From an uncultured Alphaproteobacteria bacterium (lineage in GTDB: Bacteria > Pseudomonadota > Alphaproteobacteria > GCA-2731375), in assembly GCA_951812805.1 (NCBI GenBank), contig CATOSZ010000018.1, positions 1 through 64,000 on the forward strand: 64,000 nt of DNA, given 5' to 3'. The notes under the pieces are model-generated. The model worked only from the letters and a program-made list of their open reading frames with translations, had not been told where the DNA came from and did no database searches. The first letter of the stretch is position 1. The number at the start of each line of letters is the position of its first letter. The position numbers were made by a program, and so were the translations under genes. Positions 54,747 through 64,000 of this stretch are shown here, piece after piece.

Positions 54747-56061
54747 AGTGCCGGTTTGCCGGGCGGGGGAGGCCGAGGTTCTCGCGCAAGGTCTTGCCCT
54801 CGTAGGCGGTGCGGAACAGGCCGCGGCGCTGCAGCGCCGGCACCACCCGATCCACCATGTCGTCGAGCCCGGCCGGCAGATAGGGGAACATGACGTTGAA
54901 GCCGTCCGAGCCCTCGGTCATCAGCCATTCCTCCATCGCGTCGGCGATGCTTTCGGGCGTGCCGACGAAGGCGAGGCCGGAATAGCCGCCGAGGCGCTGC
55001 GCCAGCTCGCGCACCGTCAGGTTTTCGCGCCGGGCGAGGGCGATCGCGCGGTCCCGCCCACTCTTGGAGGCGTTGCTTTCCGGCACCTCGGGCAACGGCG
55101 CGTCGGGATCGAAGACCGAGGCGTCGTGGCCGAGCGCGATGGACAGCGAGGCGATGGCGCTGTCGTAATGCACCAGGCTGTCGAGCAGGGCCCGCTTCTC
55201 GCGGGCCTGCTGAACCGTATCGGCGACGACGACGAGGGCACCGGGGAGGATTTTCAGGTGATCGGGGTCGCGGCCGAGCGCCGCCATGCGCGTCTTGATG
55301 TCGGCGTAGAAACGTTGCCCCTCGGCCAGCGTCGCGTGCGAGCAGAAGATCATCTCCGCCGTTTCCGCCGCCAGCTGGCGTCCGGCCTCCGAGGCGCCGG
55401 CCTGTACGATCACCGGCCAACCCTGCACCGGGCGGGCGATGTTCAACGGGCCGCGCACGGAGAAGAACTCGCCCTCGTGGTCGAGCCGGCGCAGGCGGTC
55501 GGGATCGAAAAAGACGCCGCTTTTCGCATCGTGCAGGAAGGCGTCGTCGGCCCAGCTGTCCCACAGGCCGGTGACGACGTCGAAATACTCCCGCGCCCGG
55601 CGATAGCGCTCGCCGTGCTCCATCTGCCCGGACTGGCCGAAGTTGAGGGCGGCGTCGGGGTTGGAGGTCGTGACCAGGTTCCAGGCCGCCCGCCCGCCGC
55701 TGATGTGGTCGAGGGAGGCGAAGCGCCGGGCCACTGTGTAGGGCGGTTCGAACGTGGTCGAGGCGGTGGCGATCAGGCCCAGGTGCTCCGTCACCATCGC
55801 CAACGCCGGCAGCAGGGTCAGCGGATCGAAGGAGGTTACCGTCGCGCTCCGCTTCAGCGCTTCCATCGGCATGTTGAGGACGGCCAGATGATCGGCCATG
55901 AAGAAGGCGTCGAACAGGCCGCGCTCCAGGGTTTGGGCGAAGCGGGTGATGTGGGCGAGGTCGAAATTGGCCTCCGGCGTGCCGCCCGGATAGCGCCAGG
56001 CCGCCGTGTGGATCGAGACCGGGCGCATGAAGGCGCCGAGCTTCAGCTGGGAACCGGCCAT
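54736..56061 (-). CDS. LLM-class flavin-dependent monooxygenase (NtaA/SnaA/DszA/SoxA family)
   Basis: This 441-aa FMNH2-dependent oxygenase has family segments HTAAWRYPGGTPEANFDL, TLERGLFDAFFMADHLAV, TVARRFASLDHISGGRAAWN, VTTSNPDAALNFGQ and PVIVQAGASEAGRQLAAETA. Relatives oxidise NTA, dibenzothiophene sulfone or similar. It needs a flavin reductase, none of which is in the window. It is the second gene after the SDR gene on the minus strand, 29 bp apart, so the two may act together. Confidence 0.88.
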   Translation of the reverse strand: MAGSQLKLGAFMRPVSIHTAAWRYPGGTPEANFDLAHITRFAQTLERGLFDAFFMADHLAVLNMPMEALKRSATVTSFDPLTLLPALAMVTEHLGLIATASTTFEPPYTVARRFASLDHISGGRAAWNLVTTSNPDAALNFGQSGQMEHGERYRRAREYFDVVTGLWDSWADDAFLHDAKSGVFFDPDRLRRLDHEGEFFSVRGPLNIARPVQGWPVIVQAGASEAGRQLAAETAEMIFCSHATLAEGQRFYADIKTRMAALGRDPDHLKILPGALVVVADTVQQAREKRALLDSLVHYDSAIASLSIALGHDASVFDPDAPLPEVPESNASKSGRDRAIALARRENLTVRELAQRLGGYSGLAFVGTPESIADAMEEWLMTEGSDGFNVMFPYLPAGLDDMVDRVVPALQRRGLFRTAYEGKTLRENLGLPRPANRHFTG

Positions 56062-56090
56062 TGCCGCGCCCTCCCTCTATACGTCCCGCC

Positions 56091-56852
56091 CTAGATCGCG
56101 GTCTGGCCGCCGTCGACATAGACGCAGGTGCCGGTCATGTAGGAGGCTTCGTCGGAGGCCAGGAACAGCACGACATTCGCCACCTCGACCGGCTCCGCCG
56201 GCCGGTTCAGCATGGTGTCGGCGCCGAAGCTCTCCCGGTATTCCGCGTCGCTCTGGCCGAGTTCGCGGGCCCGGCCCTTGTGATGGTCGGTCCAGATCGG
56301 CCCGGGGCCGACCGCCATGACGCGGATCCCTTCCGCCGCATGGTCGCGCGCGGTCGAGCGGGTCAGGCCCTGGATCGCGGCCTTGGTGGTGTCGTACATC
56401 ACCGTGCGCGGCCCGGCGAGGAGGGAGCGGATCGAGGCGATATTGACGATGACCCCGCCGCCCTGCGCCGCCATCAACCCAATCGCCGCCTTGGAACAGA
56501 AGGCGAAGCTTTTGAGATTGACGCCCAGCATGCGGTCCCAGTCCGCTTCCGAGGCCTCGGTCACGGTCAACCGATGGCGGATGCCGGCATTGTTCACCAG
56601 CACATCGAGGCGGCCGAACCGCGCCGCCGCCGCCTCGACGAAACCGCCCGCCGCCGCCGCGTCCGAGACGTCGGCCTTGTGGAACCAGGCGTCGGGCGTG
56701 GCGAGTTCCGCTTCGAAGGCGCGCCCCTTTTCCTCGTCCCAATCGCAGAAGGCGACCTTGGCGCCCTCGTCCAGAAACCGGCGCACCGTAGCGCCGCCGA
56801 TGCCGCCGCCGCCGCCGGTGATCGCCGCGACCTTGCCGTCCATCCTGCCCAT
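56091..56852 (-). CDS. Short-chain dehydrogenase/reductase
   Basis: This 253-aa classical SDR has the nucleotide motif AITGGGGGIGGATVRRFL (residues ~10-27), the NNAGIRH structural motif, catalytic Ser in NIASIRS, and Tyr-x3-Lys in MYDTTKAAIQGLT. The C-terminus ends FLASDEASYMTGTCVYVDGG, as usual. It reduces a ketone or oxidises an alcohol with NAD(P). It is transcribed with the flavin monooxygenase. ATG start. Confidence 0.9.
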   Translation of the reverse strand: MGRMDGKVAAITGGGGGIGGATVRRFLDEGAKVAFCDWDEEKGRAFEAELATPDAWFHKADVSDAAAAGGFVEAAAARFGRLDVLVNNAGIRHRLTVTEASEADWDRMLGVNLKSFAFCSKAAIGLMAAQGGGVIVNIASIRSLLAGPRTVMYDTTKAAIQGLTRSTARDHAAEGIRVMAVGPGPIWTDHHKGRARELGQSDAEYRESFGADTMLNRPAEPVEVANVVLFLASDEASYMTGTCVYVDGGQTAI

Positions 56853-57090
56853 GTTTCGTCCCTCACGTTCGCACCGAGCCAGGCCGGATCATATACCAGG
56901 AAACGGCATCGGCGCCTCCGGGTGGCAACCACGTTTCCTGTAACGACGCCTTAATACTTGGACGATTACATACCCGGGAAGGAAGACGAGCTGCGGGGCG
57001 CAACTCGTCTGGGGCTTGGAGCTTCTCCGAACAGAGGCGCTGCCAATCTCATCGTGAGAGTGCGGACCAACGCGGTCCGAAGACAGAAAC

Positions 57091-59277
57091 ATGGGACGAA
57101 AAACGATGACAGATGATACGACGATTTCGATCGAAGTCGATGCTGAAGCGACGGAGCGCCGGCCGCGCCGCCGGGGAGTCGTCTCCTTGGGCGTGCGGGG
57201 TCGCTTGATCGCCGGTTTCGCGGCTATTGCGCTGATTCTGGTGCTGTCGATCGGCACGACGATCGTGAAAGTCGGCGGCATTGGCGAAAACGTCCAACGG
57301 ATCAACGATCTGCGCGTACCGACCGCCTTCGCCAGCGGTTCCATGGTGCGCAACATCTATGCCTCGCTCGCGGCTCTCAGGGGCTGGATGCTGACCGGCA
57401 ATGCCGCCTTCAAGGCGGAACGGGCCGCGGTCTGGCAAGAGATCGAAGCGACGGAAGCCCGAATGGACGGGCTGGCCGAAAGCTGGACGAACCCGAAAAA
57501 CGTCGAGGTCTGGAACGGCTACAAGGCCATCCTCGCCGAATTCAAGGCGGCGCAGGCGAAGGTCGAGGGCATCGCCCACAGTCCGGACGAGCAGCCGGCC
57601 AACAAGATCCTGTTGACCGAGGCCGCGCCGAAAGCCGCGGTGCTGTTGGCGAACATCACGAAAATGATCGACGACGAGATGGGCAAGGCGCCGACGGCCG
57701 AGCGTCGCGCCCTGTTGGGGGCCATGGCGGATGTCCGGGGAAGCATGGGCGTGAGCCTGGCCAACATTCGGGCCTACCTGCTCTCGGGCAATGCCAAGTT
57801 CCGCACGGCCTTCGACAAGTCCTGGGCCAAGAATACGCAGCGTTTCGCGGATCTCTCCGGCATGACCGCGCTCTTCTCCCCCGTACAGAGCGAGGCGTTC
57901 ACGGCGTTCGCGGCGGCACGCAAGACGTTCGCCCCCTTGCCGGCGAAGATGTTCGACATTCGCGGCTCGAAGATGTGGAACATGGCGAACCACACCCTGG
58001 TGAGCGAGGCCGCGCCGCGCGCGGGCAAGCTTCTCGCGATCCTGCTCGGCGCCAAGGACGAGGCCGGCGCTCGCGCGGGCGGCATGGTCAACAATCAGCG
58101 GATGCTGCTCAGCGACGATGCCGCTACGGCCCTGGCCGATGCCGAGCTTCTGGACACGATCGTGTGGAGCCTGCTGGCGATCGGCCTGGCGGCCACGGCG
58201 ATCATCGTCTTCCTGACCTCGCGCTCGATCGTCAATCCGGTCAACGCCATGACCGGCGCGATGACGAGACTGGCAGCGGGGGATACCGCCACCGAGGTCC
58301 CGGCCCAGAACCGCACCGACGAAATCGGCCACATGGCAAAGGCGGTGCAGGTCTTCAAGGACAATGCCATCGAGGTCGAACGGCTGAAGGTCGAGAGTGA
58401 GGAGGCCGAGCGGCGTGCCGCGGAGAAACGCCGCCAGGAGATGCTCGAACTCGCCGATCGCTTCGAGGGCAGCGTCAAGGTGTTGCTGGAGCAGGTCGCC
58501 TCGGCCTCCACCGAACTGGAAGCCACGGCGGAGAGCATGACCCGGATGGCGGAGGGTGCGAACGCGCAATCCGATGCCGTGCAGGCGGCGTCCGAGCGGG
58601 CGAGCGGCAACGTGAATACCGTCGCCTCGGCCTCGGAGGAACTGTCGGCCTCGATCGCCGAGATTTCCAACCAGGTTTCGAACTCCGCCGGAATCGCCAG
58701 CGAGGCGGTCAGCTCCTCCGAGCAGGCGACGCGCGACGTGCAGGGGCTGGTGGAGGCCAGCCGTAAGATCGGCGAGGTGGTCGACCTGATCAACGACATC
58801 GCCGGTCAGACCAACCTGCTGGCCCTGAACGCCACGATCGAGGCGGCCCGGGCCGGCGAGGCCGGCAAGGGCTTCGCCGTGGTCGCCTCCGAAGTGAAGA
58901 ACCTGGCCAGCCAGACGGCGCGGGCGACCGAGGAGATCGCCAGCCAGATCAGCGGTATCCAGGGGGCCACCCAGGGTGCGGTGGGCGCGATCGAGGGCAT
59001 CTCCAAGACGATCGGGCAGATCGACGAGATCTCCGGCATGATCGCGGCCGCGGTCGAAGAACAGGGCGCGGCGACCAGCGACATCTCGCGCAACGCCCAG
59101 GAGGCGGCGCGCGGCACCGACGAGGTTTCCTCCAACGCGTCGGGCCTCAGCCAGGCGGCCGGCGAGACGGGAACCTCCGCGGAACAGGTGCTGGAAGCGG
59201 CCCGGGAACTCTCCGGCCAGGCCGAGACTCTGCAAGCCGAAGTCGGCCAGTTCCTGAGCGAGGTGCGCGCCGCCTGA
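57091..59277 (+). CDS. Methyl-accepting chemotaxis protein
   Basis: This 728-aa transducer has an N-terminal cytoplasmic acidic/Arg-rich stretch of ~30 residues, TM1 (~36-58), a periplasmic sensor domain of about 290 residues, TM2 (about 350-372), a HAMP domain, and a long signalling coil. The coil tip is [20 protein letters not shown] then [19 protein letters not shown], and [14 protein letters not shown] follows. No conserved pentapeptide tether for CheR is visible at the C-terminus. It senses an unidentified ligand. The acidic N-terminal leader before TM1 is longer than usual. Confidence 0.93.
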   Translation: MGRKTMTDDTTISIEVDAEATERRPRRRGVVSLGVRGRLIAGFAAIALILVLSIGTTIVKVGGIGENVQRINDLRVPTAFASGSMVRNIYASLAALRGWMLTGNAAFKAERAAVWQEIEATEARMDGLAESWTNPKNVEVWNGYKAILAEFKAAQAKVEGIAHSPDEQPANKILLTEAAPKAAVLLANITKMIDDEMGKAPTAERRALLGAMADVRGSMGVSLANIRAYLLSGNAKFRTAFDKSWAKNTQRFADLSGMTALFSPVQSEAFTAFAAARKTFAPLPAKMFDIRGSKMWNMANHTLVSEAAPRAGKLLAILLGAKDEAGARAGGMVNNQRMLLSDDAATALADAELLDTIVWSLLAIGLAATAIIVFLTSRSIVNPVNAMTGAMTRLAAGDTATEVPAQNRTDEIGHMAKAVQVFKDNAIEVERLKVESEEAERRAAEKRRQEMLELADRFEGSVKVLLEQVASASTELEATAESMTRMAEGANAQSDAVQAASERASGNVNTVASASEELSASIAEISNQVSNSAGIASEAVSSSEQATRDVQGLVEASRKIGEVVDLINDIAGQTNLLALNATIEAARAGEAGKGFAVVASEVKNLASQTARATEEIASQISGIQGATQGAVGAIEGISKTIGQIDEISGMIAAAVEEQGAATSDISRNAQEAARGTDEVSSNASGLSQAAGETGTSAEQVLEAARELSGQAETLQAEVGQFLSEVRAA

Positions 59278-59302
59278 CCACCATTCGGCATCCCGAGTCG
59301 GG

Positions 59303-59332
59303 ACGGGGAGCGTCATCGACGCTCCCCGTTTT
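59303..59332 (+). terminator. Rho-independent terminator of the chemoreceptor gene
   Basis: The 12-bp stem ACGGGGAGCGTC/GACGCTCCCCGT has a 3-nt loop and ends in TTTT. It begins 26 bp after the stop codon. Confidence 0.85.
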
Positions 59333-59575
59333 GCGTCGGGCGGGGTCGGAATCGTGGGTGAATGGCATTCACGGACAAACCAACACTGGACATTTCCGTC
59401 GAAGGAGATGAAGAATTCACCAGGTTCGGTGCGTCCGGCCGGAAATCGGAGCGAGGCTCCGGGGGAGGGGACGGGACGGGGTCCCGGGATGCACGATCCG
59501 ACGACATGACGACAGAAAATACGTCGCCCGCCGATCGCGGCACCGGCGACGGGCAACCAGAGAGGAAACAAGGCA

Positions 59576-61213
59576 ATGCGTCTCAAGTCCTTGCTCATGG
59601 CGACCGCGTTGGGTCTCGGCCTCGGCCTCGGCCTCGGCGGCGGTCTCCAGGCAAAAGAACTGAAGTTCGCGTTCCAGGGAACGCTGAACTCGCTCGACCC
59701 CTACAACCTGAACGAAACCTTCCACCTGGGTTTTCAGGGCAACATCTACGAAGGCCTGATCCGCCGCGGCGCCGATCTGACCATCGAGCCGGCATTGGCC
59801 GAGCGCTGGGAAGTGATGGAGCCGACCCGCTGGCGCTTCCACCTGCGCAAGGGCGTCAAGTTCCATGACGGCAGCCCCTTCACCGCCGACGACGTGGTGT
59901 TCTCCGCCGACCGCTCCCGCGCCGAAGGCTCGGACGTCAAGACGCGGATCGCCGCCGATACCAAGGTCGTGAAGATCGACGATCACACCGTCGATTTCAT
60001 CACCTCCAAGCCCAACCCGATCATCCACGTCGAGTGGGGCACCTGGTACATCATGTCCAAGGCCTGGGCGGAGAAGAACAACGCGGTGAGCCCGCAGAAG
60101 CTCTCCGGCAACGAGGAAAACTTCGCCACCCGTCACGCCAACGGCACCGGCCCCTTCAAGCTGGTCAGCCACGAGAGCGGCGTGAAGACCGTGGCCGAGG
60201 TCAACCCCGACTGGTGGGACAATCCCAACAAGGAGCACAACGTCACCAAGGTGACGTTCACGCCGATCGGCTCGGACGCCACCCGCGTCGCGGCCCTGCT
60301 GTCGGGCCAGGTCGACATGGCCTTTCCGATCCCGGTGCAGGACCAGAAGCGGGTCGCCGGCAACGCCGACACGCGGATGCTGATCGGGCCGGAGCTGCGG
60401 ACCATCTTCCTCGGCTTCGACCAGTACTCGGACGAGCTGATCTACGGCAACGTCAAGGGCAAGAACCCGTTCAAGGACAAGCGGGTGCGCCAGGCCTTCT
60501 ATCAGGCGGTCGACATCGAGGCGATCAAGAAGAAGGTGATGCGCGGCCTCTCCGAGCCCTCGGCGCTGATGATCGCGCCGTCGCTGACGGCGATCAAGGA
60601 CGACCGCTTCAAACGGCATGCCTATGATCCGGCGAAGGCCAAGGCCCTGCTGGCCGAGGCCGGCTATCCGAACGGCTTCGAGACAGCGATGGACTGCCCG
60701 AACGACCGCTACGTCAACGACGAGGCGATCTGCCAGGCCGTGGTCTCGATGCTGGCCAAGGTCGGCGTGAAGATCAGCCTGCTGGCCCAGCCGAAGGCGA
60801 AGTATTTCCCGAAGGTGCTGGCGCCGAACCTCGACGTCAGCTTCTATCTCCTCGGCTGGACGCCGGGCAGTCTCGATTCCTGGAACGTGCTGCACAACCT
60901 GCACGGCTGCCCCCGGGTGTCGGACTCCGCAGCCGTCTGGAACAAGGCGGACCGGGACAAGATCGGTCGTGGCAAGTTCAACCTCGGCGGCTATTGCAAC
61001 CCCGAGGTCGACGCGCTCACCGACCAGATCCTGAGCGAGACGGACCCCGGCAAGCGCAACGCCATGATCGAGGCGGCCTATGCCAAGTCGATCGGCGACA
61101 TCGCCTATGTGCCGTTGCACCAGCAGGCGCTGGCGTGGGGCGTGCGGGGCGGTATCGAGCTTGCCCAGCGGGCGGACAACCAGTTCGCCTGGCGTCACGT
61201 CCAGGTCAAATAG
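59576..61213 (+). CDS. ABC transporter substrate-binding protein (family 5, peptide/nickel type)
   Basis: This 545-aa periplasmic binding protein has a signal peptide with an unusual Gly-Leu repeat core (LGLGLGLGLGGG, residues ~13-24) and cleavage near LQA-KE. Family 5 features: FQGTLNSLDPYNLNETFHLG, RWRFHLRKGVKFHDGSPFTA, NGTGPFKL, LDSWNVLHN and VRQAFYQAVDIEAIKKKV. It delivers oligopeptides or similar ligands to the permeases downstream. AGAGAGGAAACAAGGC precedes the ATG. A strong hairpin separates it from the permease genes. Confidence 0.92.
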   Translation: MRLKSLLMATALGLGLGLGLGGGLQAKELKFAFQGTLNSLDPYNLNETFHLGFQGNIYEGLIRRGADLTIEPALAERWEVMEPTRWRFHLRKGVKFHDGSPFTADDVVFSADRSRAEGSDVKTRIAADTKVVKIDDHTVDFITSKPNPIIHVEWGTWYIMSKAWAEKNNAVSPQKLSGNEENFATRHANGTGPFKLVSHESGVKTVAEVNPDWWDNPNKEHNVTKVTFTPIGSDATRVAALLSGQVDMAFPIPVQDQKRVAGNADTRMLIGPELRTIFLGFDQYSDELIYGNVKGKNPFKDKRVRQAFYQAVDIEAIKKKVMRGLSEPSALMIAPSLTAIKDDRFKRHAYDPAKAKALLAEAGYPNGFETAMDCPNDRYVNDEAICQAVVSMLAKVGVKISLLAQPKAKYFPKVLAPNLDVSFYLLGWTPGSLDSWNVLHNLHGCPRVSDSAAVWNKADRDKIGRGKFNLGGYCNPEVDALTDQILSETDPGKRNAMIEAAYAKSIGDIAYVPLHQQALAWGVRGGIELAQRADNQFAWRHVQVK

Positions 61214-61237
61214 CCTGATCTTTCAGGCAACGCCGAA

Positions 61238-61271
61238 GGGCCCGGGTTCCGGCATCGCCGGACCCGGGCCC
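61238..61271 (+). other. GC-rich mRNA hairpin between binding-protein and permease genes
   Basis: GGGCCCGGGTTCCGGC and GCCGGACCCGGGCCC form a 15-bp stem with one bulged T and a 3-nt ATC loop. A smaller hairpin GCCTGA/TCAGGC (61213-61228) precedes it. There is no U-tract. In other binding-protein operons such stems protect the upstream mRNA and raise its level over the permeases. Confidence 0.6.
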
Positions 61272-61297
61272 CGACGCTTTCCAACCCCCGGGATGCC

Positions 61298-62281
61298 ATG
61301 ATCGCGCTCGTCATCCGCCGTGTCTTTCAGTCCTTCGTCGTCATGCTGGTCGTCGCACTGCTGGCGTTTACGCTGTTCCGCTATGTCGGCGATCCGGTAG
61401 CGATGATGGTCGGTCAGGAGACCTCGCTGGAGGAACGCGCGCAGCTGCGCGAGACCCTCGGCCTGAACGACCCGGTGCCGTTGCAGTTCGCGAACTTCGT
61501 CTGGAACACGGTGCAGGGCAAGCTCGGCATCTCCTACCAGATCGGCCGGCCCGTGGCGGACCTGATCTCGGAACGCCTGCCGGCGACCCTCGAGCTTTCG
61601 CTCATCGCCGCGCTCTATTCCCTGATCGTCGGCATTCCCATGGGCATCTATACGGCGCTGCATCCCTCGCGCTTTCTCTCCAAGGTGTTTCTCACGACCT
61701 CGCTCATCGGCATTTCGCTGCCGACCTTCCTGATCGGCATCCTGTTGATCCTGCTGTTCGGCGTGCATCTTGGCTGGCTGCCGACCTTCGGGCGGGGCGA
61801 GGTGACGGACCTCGGCTGGTGGACGACCGGCCTGCTGTCGACGACGGGCTGGCAGTCGGTGCTGATGCCGGCCTTCACCCTCGGCATGTTCCAGCTGACC
61901 CTGATCATGCGCCTGGTGCGCTCGGAGATGCTGGAAGTGCTCCGGACCGACTACATCAAATTCGCCCGCGCCCGCGGCCTCGCCAACCGGGCGGTGAACT
62001 TCGGCCATGCCCTGAAGAACACCCTGGTGCCGGTCATCACCATCACCGGGCTGCAGGTCGGCTCGATCATCGCCTTCGCCATCATCACCGAGACGGTATT
62101 CCAATGGCCCGGCATGGGCCTGCTGTTCCTACAGGCGATCCAGTTCGTCGACATCCCCATCATGGCGGCCTACCTGGTGCTGATCGCCCTGTTCTTCGTC
62201 ATCATCAATCTGGTGGTGGACATCCTCTATCACGTCGTCGATCCGAGATTGCGGATCGAGGCGCAAAACGCGCACGGTTGA
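61298..62281 (+). CDS. ABC transporter permease (DppB/OppB type)
   Basis: This 327-aa inner-membrane permease has six predicted helices. It starts VIRRVFQSFVVMLVVALLAF, has the long periplasmic loop after TM1, and carries the EAA-type coupling loop DYIKFARARGLANRAVNFGHALKN with the conserved Gly. It pairs with the DppC-type permease 19 bp downstream. ATG start 26 bp after the hairpin. Confidence 0.93.
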   Translation: MIALVIRRVFQSFVVMLVVALLAFTLFRYVGDPVAMMVGQETSLEERAQLRETLGLNDPVPLQFANFVWNTVQGKLGISYQIGRPVADLISERLPATLELSLIAALYSLIVGIPMGIYTALHPSRFLSKVFLTTSLIGISLPTFLIGILLILLFGVHLGWLPTFGRGEVTDLGWWTTGLLSTTGWQSVLMPAFTLGMFQLTLIMRLVRSEMLEVLRTDYIKFARARGLANRAVNFGHALKNTLVPVITITGLQVGSIIAFAIITETVFQWPGMGLLFLQAIQFVDIPIMAAYLVLIALFFVIINLVVDILYHVVDPRLRIEAQNAHG

Positions 62282-62299
62282 GGGACGGGAGACAGACCC

Positions 62300-63205
62300 A
62301 TGCTGGACCGTATTCTCGACAGCGACATCTGGTACAGCTTTCGCCAGTCGAAGGTGACGATGACGGCGGCGGTGGTGACGGTGCTGTTGATGGCCTCCGC
62401 CGTGCTGGCGCCGTTGATCAGCCTACAAAACCCCTTCGACCCGGCGAGCCTCGATCTGCTCGACGCCTTCCTCCCTCCGATCTGGCAGGACGAGGGCGTC
62501 TGGACGTATCCGCTCGGCTCCGACGACCAGGGCCGCGATATGTATTCGGCGATCCTCTACGGCAGCCGGGTTTCCCTGCTGGTCGGCTTCGCCAGCGTCG
62601 TCTTCGCGATGATCCTCGGTGTCGGCCTCGGCCTGATCTCGGGCTATGTCGGCGGCGCGGTGGACGCGGTGATCATGCGCGTCGCCGACGTGCAGATCAG
62701 CTTTCCCTCGATCCTCATCGCCCTGCTGATCGACGGCGTGATGCGCGGCATCGTGCCGAAGGACCAGCACGACCAGCTGGCGGTCTATGTCCTGGTCGTG
62801 GCGATCGGCCTCTCGCAATGGGTTCAGTTCGCCCGCACCGTGCGCGGCTCCACCATGGTCGAGCGCAACAAGGAATACGTCCAGGCGGCCCGGGTCATCG
62901 GCGTGCCGCCGTTCCTGATCATGCTGCGCCACGTGCTGCCCAACGTCACCGGCCCGGTGCTGGTGATCGCCACCATCGGGCTGGCGGTCGCGATCCTGAC
63001 CGAGGCGACGCTCTCCTTCCTGGGCGTCGGCGTGCCGCCGACGGAGCCCTCGCTCGGCACCCTCATCCGCATCGGCAACGACTTCTTGTTTTCCGGCGAA
63101 TGGTGGATCGTGATCTTCCCGGGCTTCACGCTGGCCGCCTTGGTGCTGGCCGTGAACCTTCTCGGCGACTGGCTGCGCGACGCCCTCAATCCCAAGCTGC
63201 GTTAG
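62300..63205 (+). CDS. ABC transporter permease (DppC/OppC type)
   Basis: This 301-aa inner-membrane permease has the N-terminal OppC segment (PLGSDDQGRDMYSAILYGSR), about six helices, and the coupling loop ERNKEYVQAARVIGVPPFLI. It ends LLGDWLRDALNPKLR, as usual. The ATG follows GGGACGGGAG by 7-9 nt. ATPase genes are not inside the window; the strand changes at the end, so they must lie elsewhere. Its last 20 bp overlap the convergent gene. Confidence 0.93.
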   Translation: MLDRILDSDIWYSFRQSKVTMTAAVVTVLLMASAVLAPLISLQNPFDPASLDLLDAFLPPIWQDEGVWTYPLGSDDQGRDMYSAILYGSRVSLLVGFASVVFAMILGVGLGLISGYVGGAVDAVIMRVADVQISFPSILIALLIDGVMRGIVPKDQHDQLAVYVLVVAIGLSQWVQFARTVRGSTMVERNKEYVQAARVIGVPPFLIMLRHVLPNVTGPVLVIATIGLAVAILTEATLSFLGVGVPPTEPSLGTLIRIGNDFLFSGEWWIVIFPGFTLAALVLAVNLLGDWLRDALNPKLR

Positions 63206-64000
63206 CCCGGGCGGCCGACCACCAGCCGAGCCATGCTTCGCCGTCGTGCGCGAAGCGCTCGCCCGTCAACGCCGTCAGCGCGCCTGACACCTGGGCGCGG
63301 AGCCAGGCCGGATCGCCTTCGACGTCGAGGCGGGCGACCAAAGCGTCGACGACGGCGCGTTCCCTCTGGCCGGCGGCGGCGACGGCCCAGATCGCGGTGG
63401 GTTGGGGCGAGAAGTATTTCTCGAAGGCGTTTGCCGGCCGGTCCCAGGGTTGCCCGAGCAGGGCCGTGGGAACCTCCCCTCGGCGCGCGAGGCCCATCGC
63501 CCAGAGCAGCATCGAGGCGCCGATGTCCGCGGCGGCCACGTCCATCTGGCCGCCGAAAGCCGGCACCGTGCCCGCGGGCCGGCGCGCTTGCAGGCGGCCT
63601 GCGAAGAAGCCTGCCGGCGCGCCGTCGCGGACGGCCGCGAAGATCGCCCGGCGCAAGGCACCCCGGGCGTGGTTCTCGTAGCTTTCGGGCCGCGCCAGCA
63701 GCGCGTCGAGCTTCGCCGCCCGATCCGCCCAGTCGACGTCGCCCCGCGCCGCGGCGAACTGTATCGGCGGGGCCGGCGGCGGGGCGGCGTCGGAAAGGAT
63801 GCGCCGGCGCGGCCCCCAGACGATGCCGCGCCCGTCGTCCCCCGCGCCCGCGGCATAGACGGTGCCGGCGACGATTCCAAGCGAACGCGGCTCGCCGCCC
63901 GATAGCATGCCTTCACCGCGCCATTCGGCACCGTCGACGCTGGACCAGAGCCGACCACCGCCCTTGGTAAGCGAGATCGCCCAGAGCCGTTGGCCGTCGC
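63186..64000 (-). CDS. Unidentified protein, C-terminal part (runs off window)
   Basis: The minus-strand frame is open from the window edge to a TAG at 63186, giving at least 271 residues. The visible N-terminal part (WSSVDGAEWRGEG...SLGIVAGTVYAAG) looks like repeats of a beta-propeller or sialidase-type fold. The rest is Ala-rich and helical. I do not recognise a specific family. It converges on the permease gene with a 20-bp overlap. Confidence 0.6.
   Translation of the reverse strand, partial: DGQRLWAISLTKGGGRLWSSVDGAEWRGEGMLSGGEPRSLGIVAGTVYAAGAGDDGRGIVWGPRRRILSDAAPPPAPPIQFAAARGDVDWADRAAKLDALLARPESYENHARGALRRAIFAAVRDGAPAGFFAGRLQARRPAGTVPAFGGQMDVAAADIGASMLLWAMGLARRGEVPTALLGQPWDRPANAFEKYFSPQPTAIWAVAAAGQRERAVVDALVARLDVEGDPAWLRAQVSGALTALTGERFAHDGEAWLGWWSAARANAAWD

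Noticed and set aside
59362-59868. A 168-codon plus-strand frame between the chemoreceptor and the binding-protein gene
   Set aside because: Its second half is out of frame over the binding-protein gene and becomes Arg/Pro-rich. The first half matches nothing. The region is better explained as a terminator and 5' untranslated sequence.

Overview
The window is about 64 kb of high-GC, densely packed DNA. It fits an aerobic, heterotrophic alphaproteobacterium, probably Rhodospirillales-like. The evidence is the rpsT-dnaA adjacency, a pgsA-mobB-moeA-moaD-moaE molybdopterin operon, an L25/Ctc-pth pair, many GTG starts with 4-nt stop/start overlaps, and a large load of transporters and small-molecule oxidoreductases. 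The assignment is inferred from gene content and order only.

Layout. 1-6.3 kb: a truncated gene, an RDD membrane protein, and a methylamine-type catabolic block on the minus strand (AraC/GATase-1 regulator, non-pyrrolysine MttB-like methyltransferase, FAD/folate demethylase), then a DUF1272 protein. 6.3-13.1 kb is accessory: a secreted Cys-repeat protein; a cupin gene with an IS21-family element at its 5' edge (itself carrying an IS256-family remnant); a group IIC intron; and next to the intron an unannotated small RNA gene with a perfect sigma-54 promoter and two upstream palindromes. 13.1-18.2 kb: an M20 amidohydrolase divergent from an aldolase/TauD/enolase-superfamily operon, then an EamA transporter. 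18.4-20.3 kb: rplY/ctc, pth and an HD protein. 20.4-22.8 kb: a zinc alcohol dehydrogenase broken by an in-frame TAA and a two-subunit CoA-transferase. 22.8-26 kb: a serine hydrolase and acs. 26-27 kb: a lower-GC Xre/RES toxin-antitoxin pair. 27-32.6 kb: MFS, SDR, flavin monooxygenase, alcohol dehydrogenase, a 46-aa membrane protein and a GST.

32.6-35 kb holds tRNA-Gly(GCC), rpsT and dnaA. 35-43.1 kb: two MFS transporters, an intact IS481-family element with a 5-bp target duplication, an HlyD-type protein, rsmD, an rluB-type pseudouridine synthase whose only credible start is ATC, tadA and an acyl-CoA dehydrogenase. 43.2-47.6 kb: dapB facing the molybdopterin/pgsA operon, then ogt. 47.8-51.8 kb: a 1083-aa SAM-cyclase-ATPase-TPR regulator translationally coupled to an APH(6)-like kinase. 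51.8-56.9 kb: an SMP-30 lactonase and an enolase-superfamily enzyme, a perfect 62-bp palindrome, a DUF1684 protein, a flavin monooxygenase and an SDR. 57-64 kb: a chemoreceptor, a dipeptide/oligopeptide-type ABC importer (binding protein and two permeases; no ATPase inside the window) and a truncated gene.

The strongest candidate for something undescribed is the sigma-54-dependent sRNA at about 12.80-12.93 kb. It has three clean hairpins, a UNCG-loop terminator and enhancer-like palindromes, and a group IIC intron inserted immediately after its terminator U-tract. Other items worth checking are the ATC-start pseudouridine synthase, the perfect 62-bp palindrome, the two-helical-turn direct repeat in front of the mttB-like gene, and the nonsense-split dehydrogenase.
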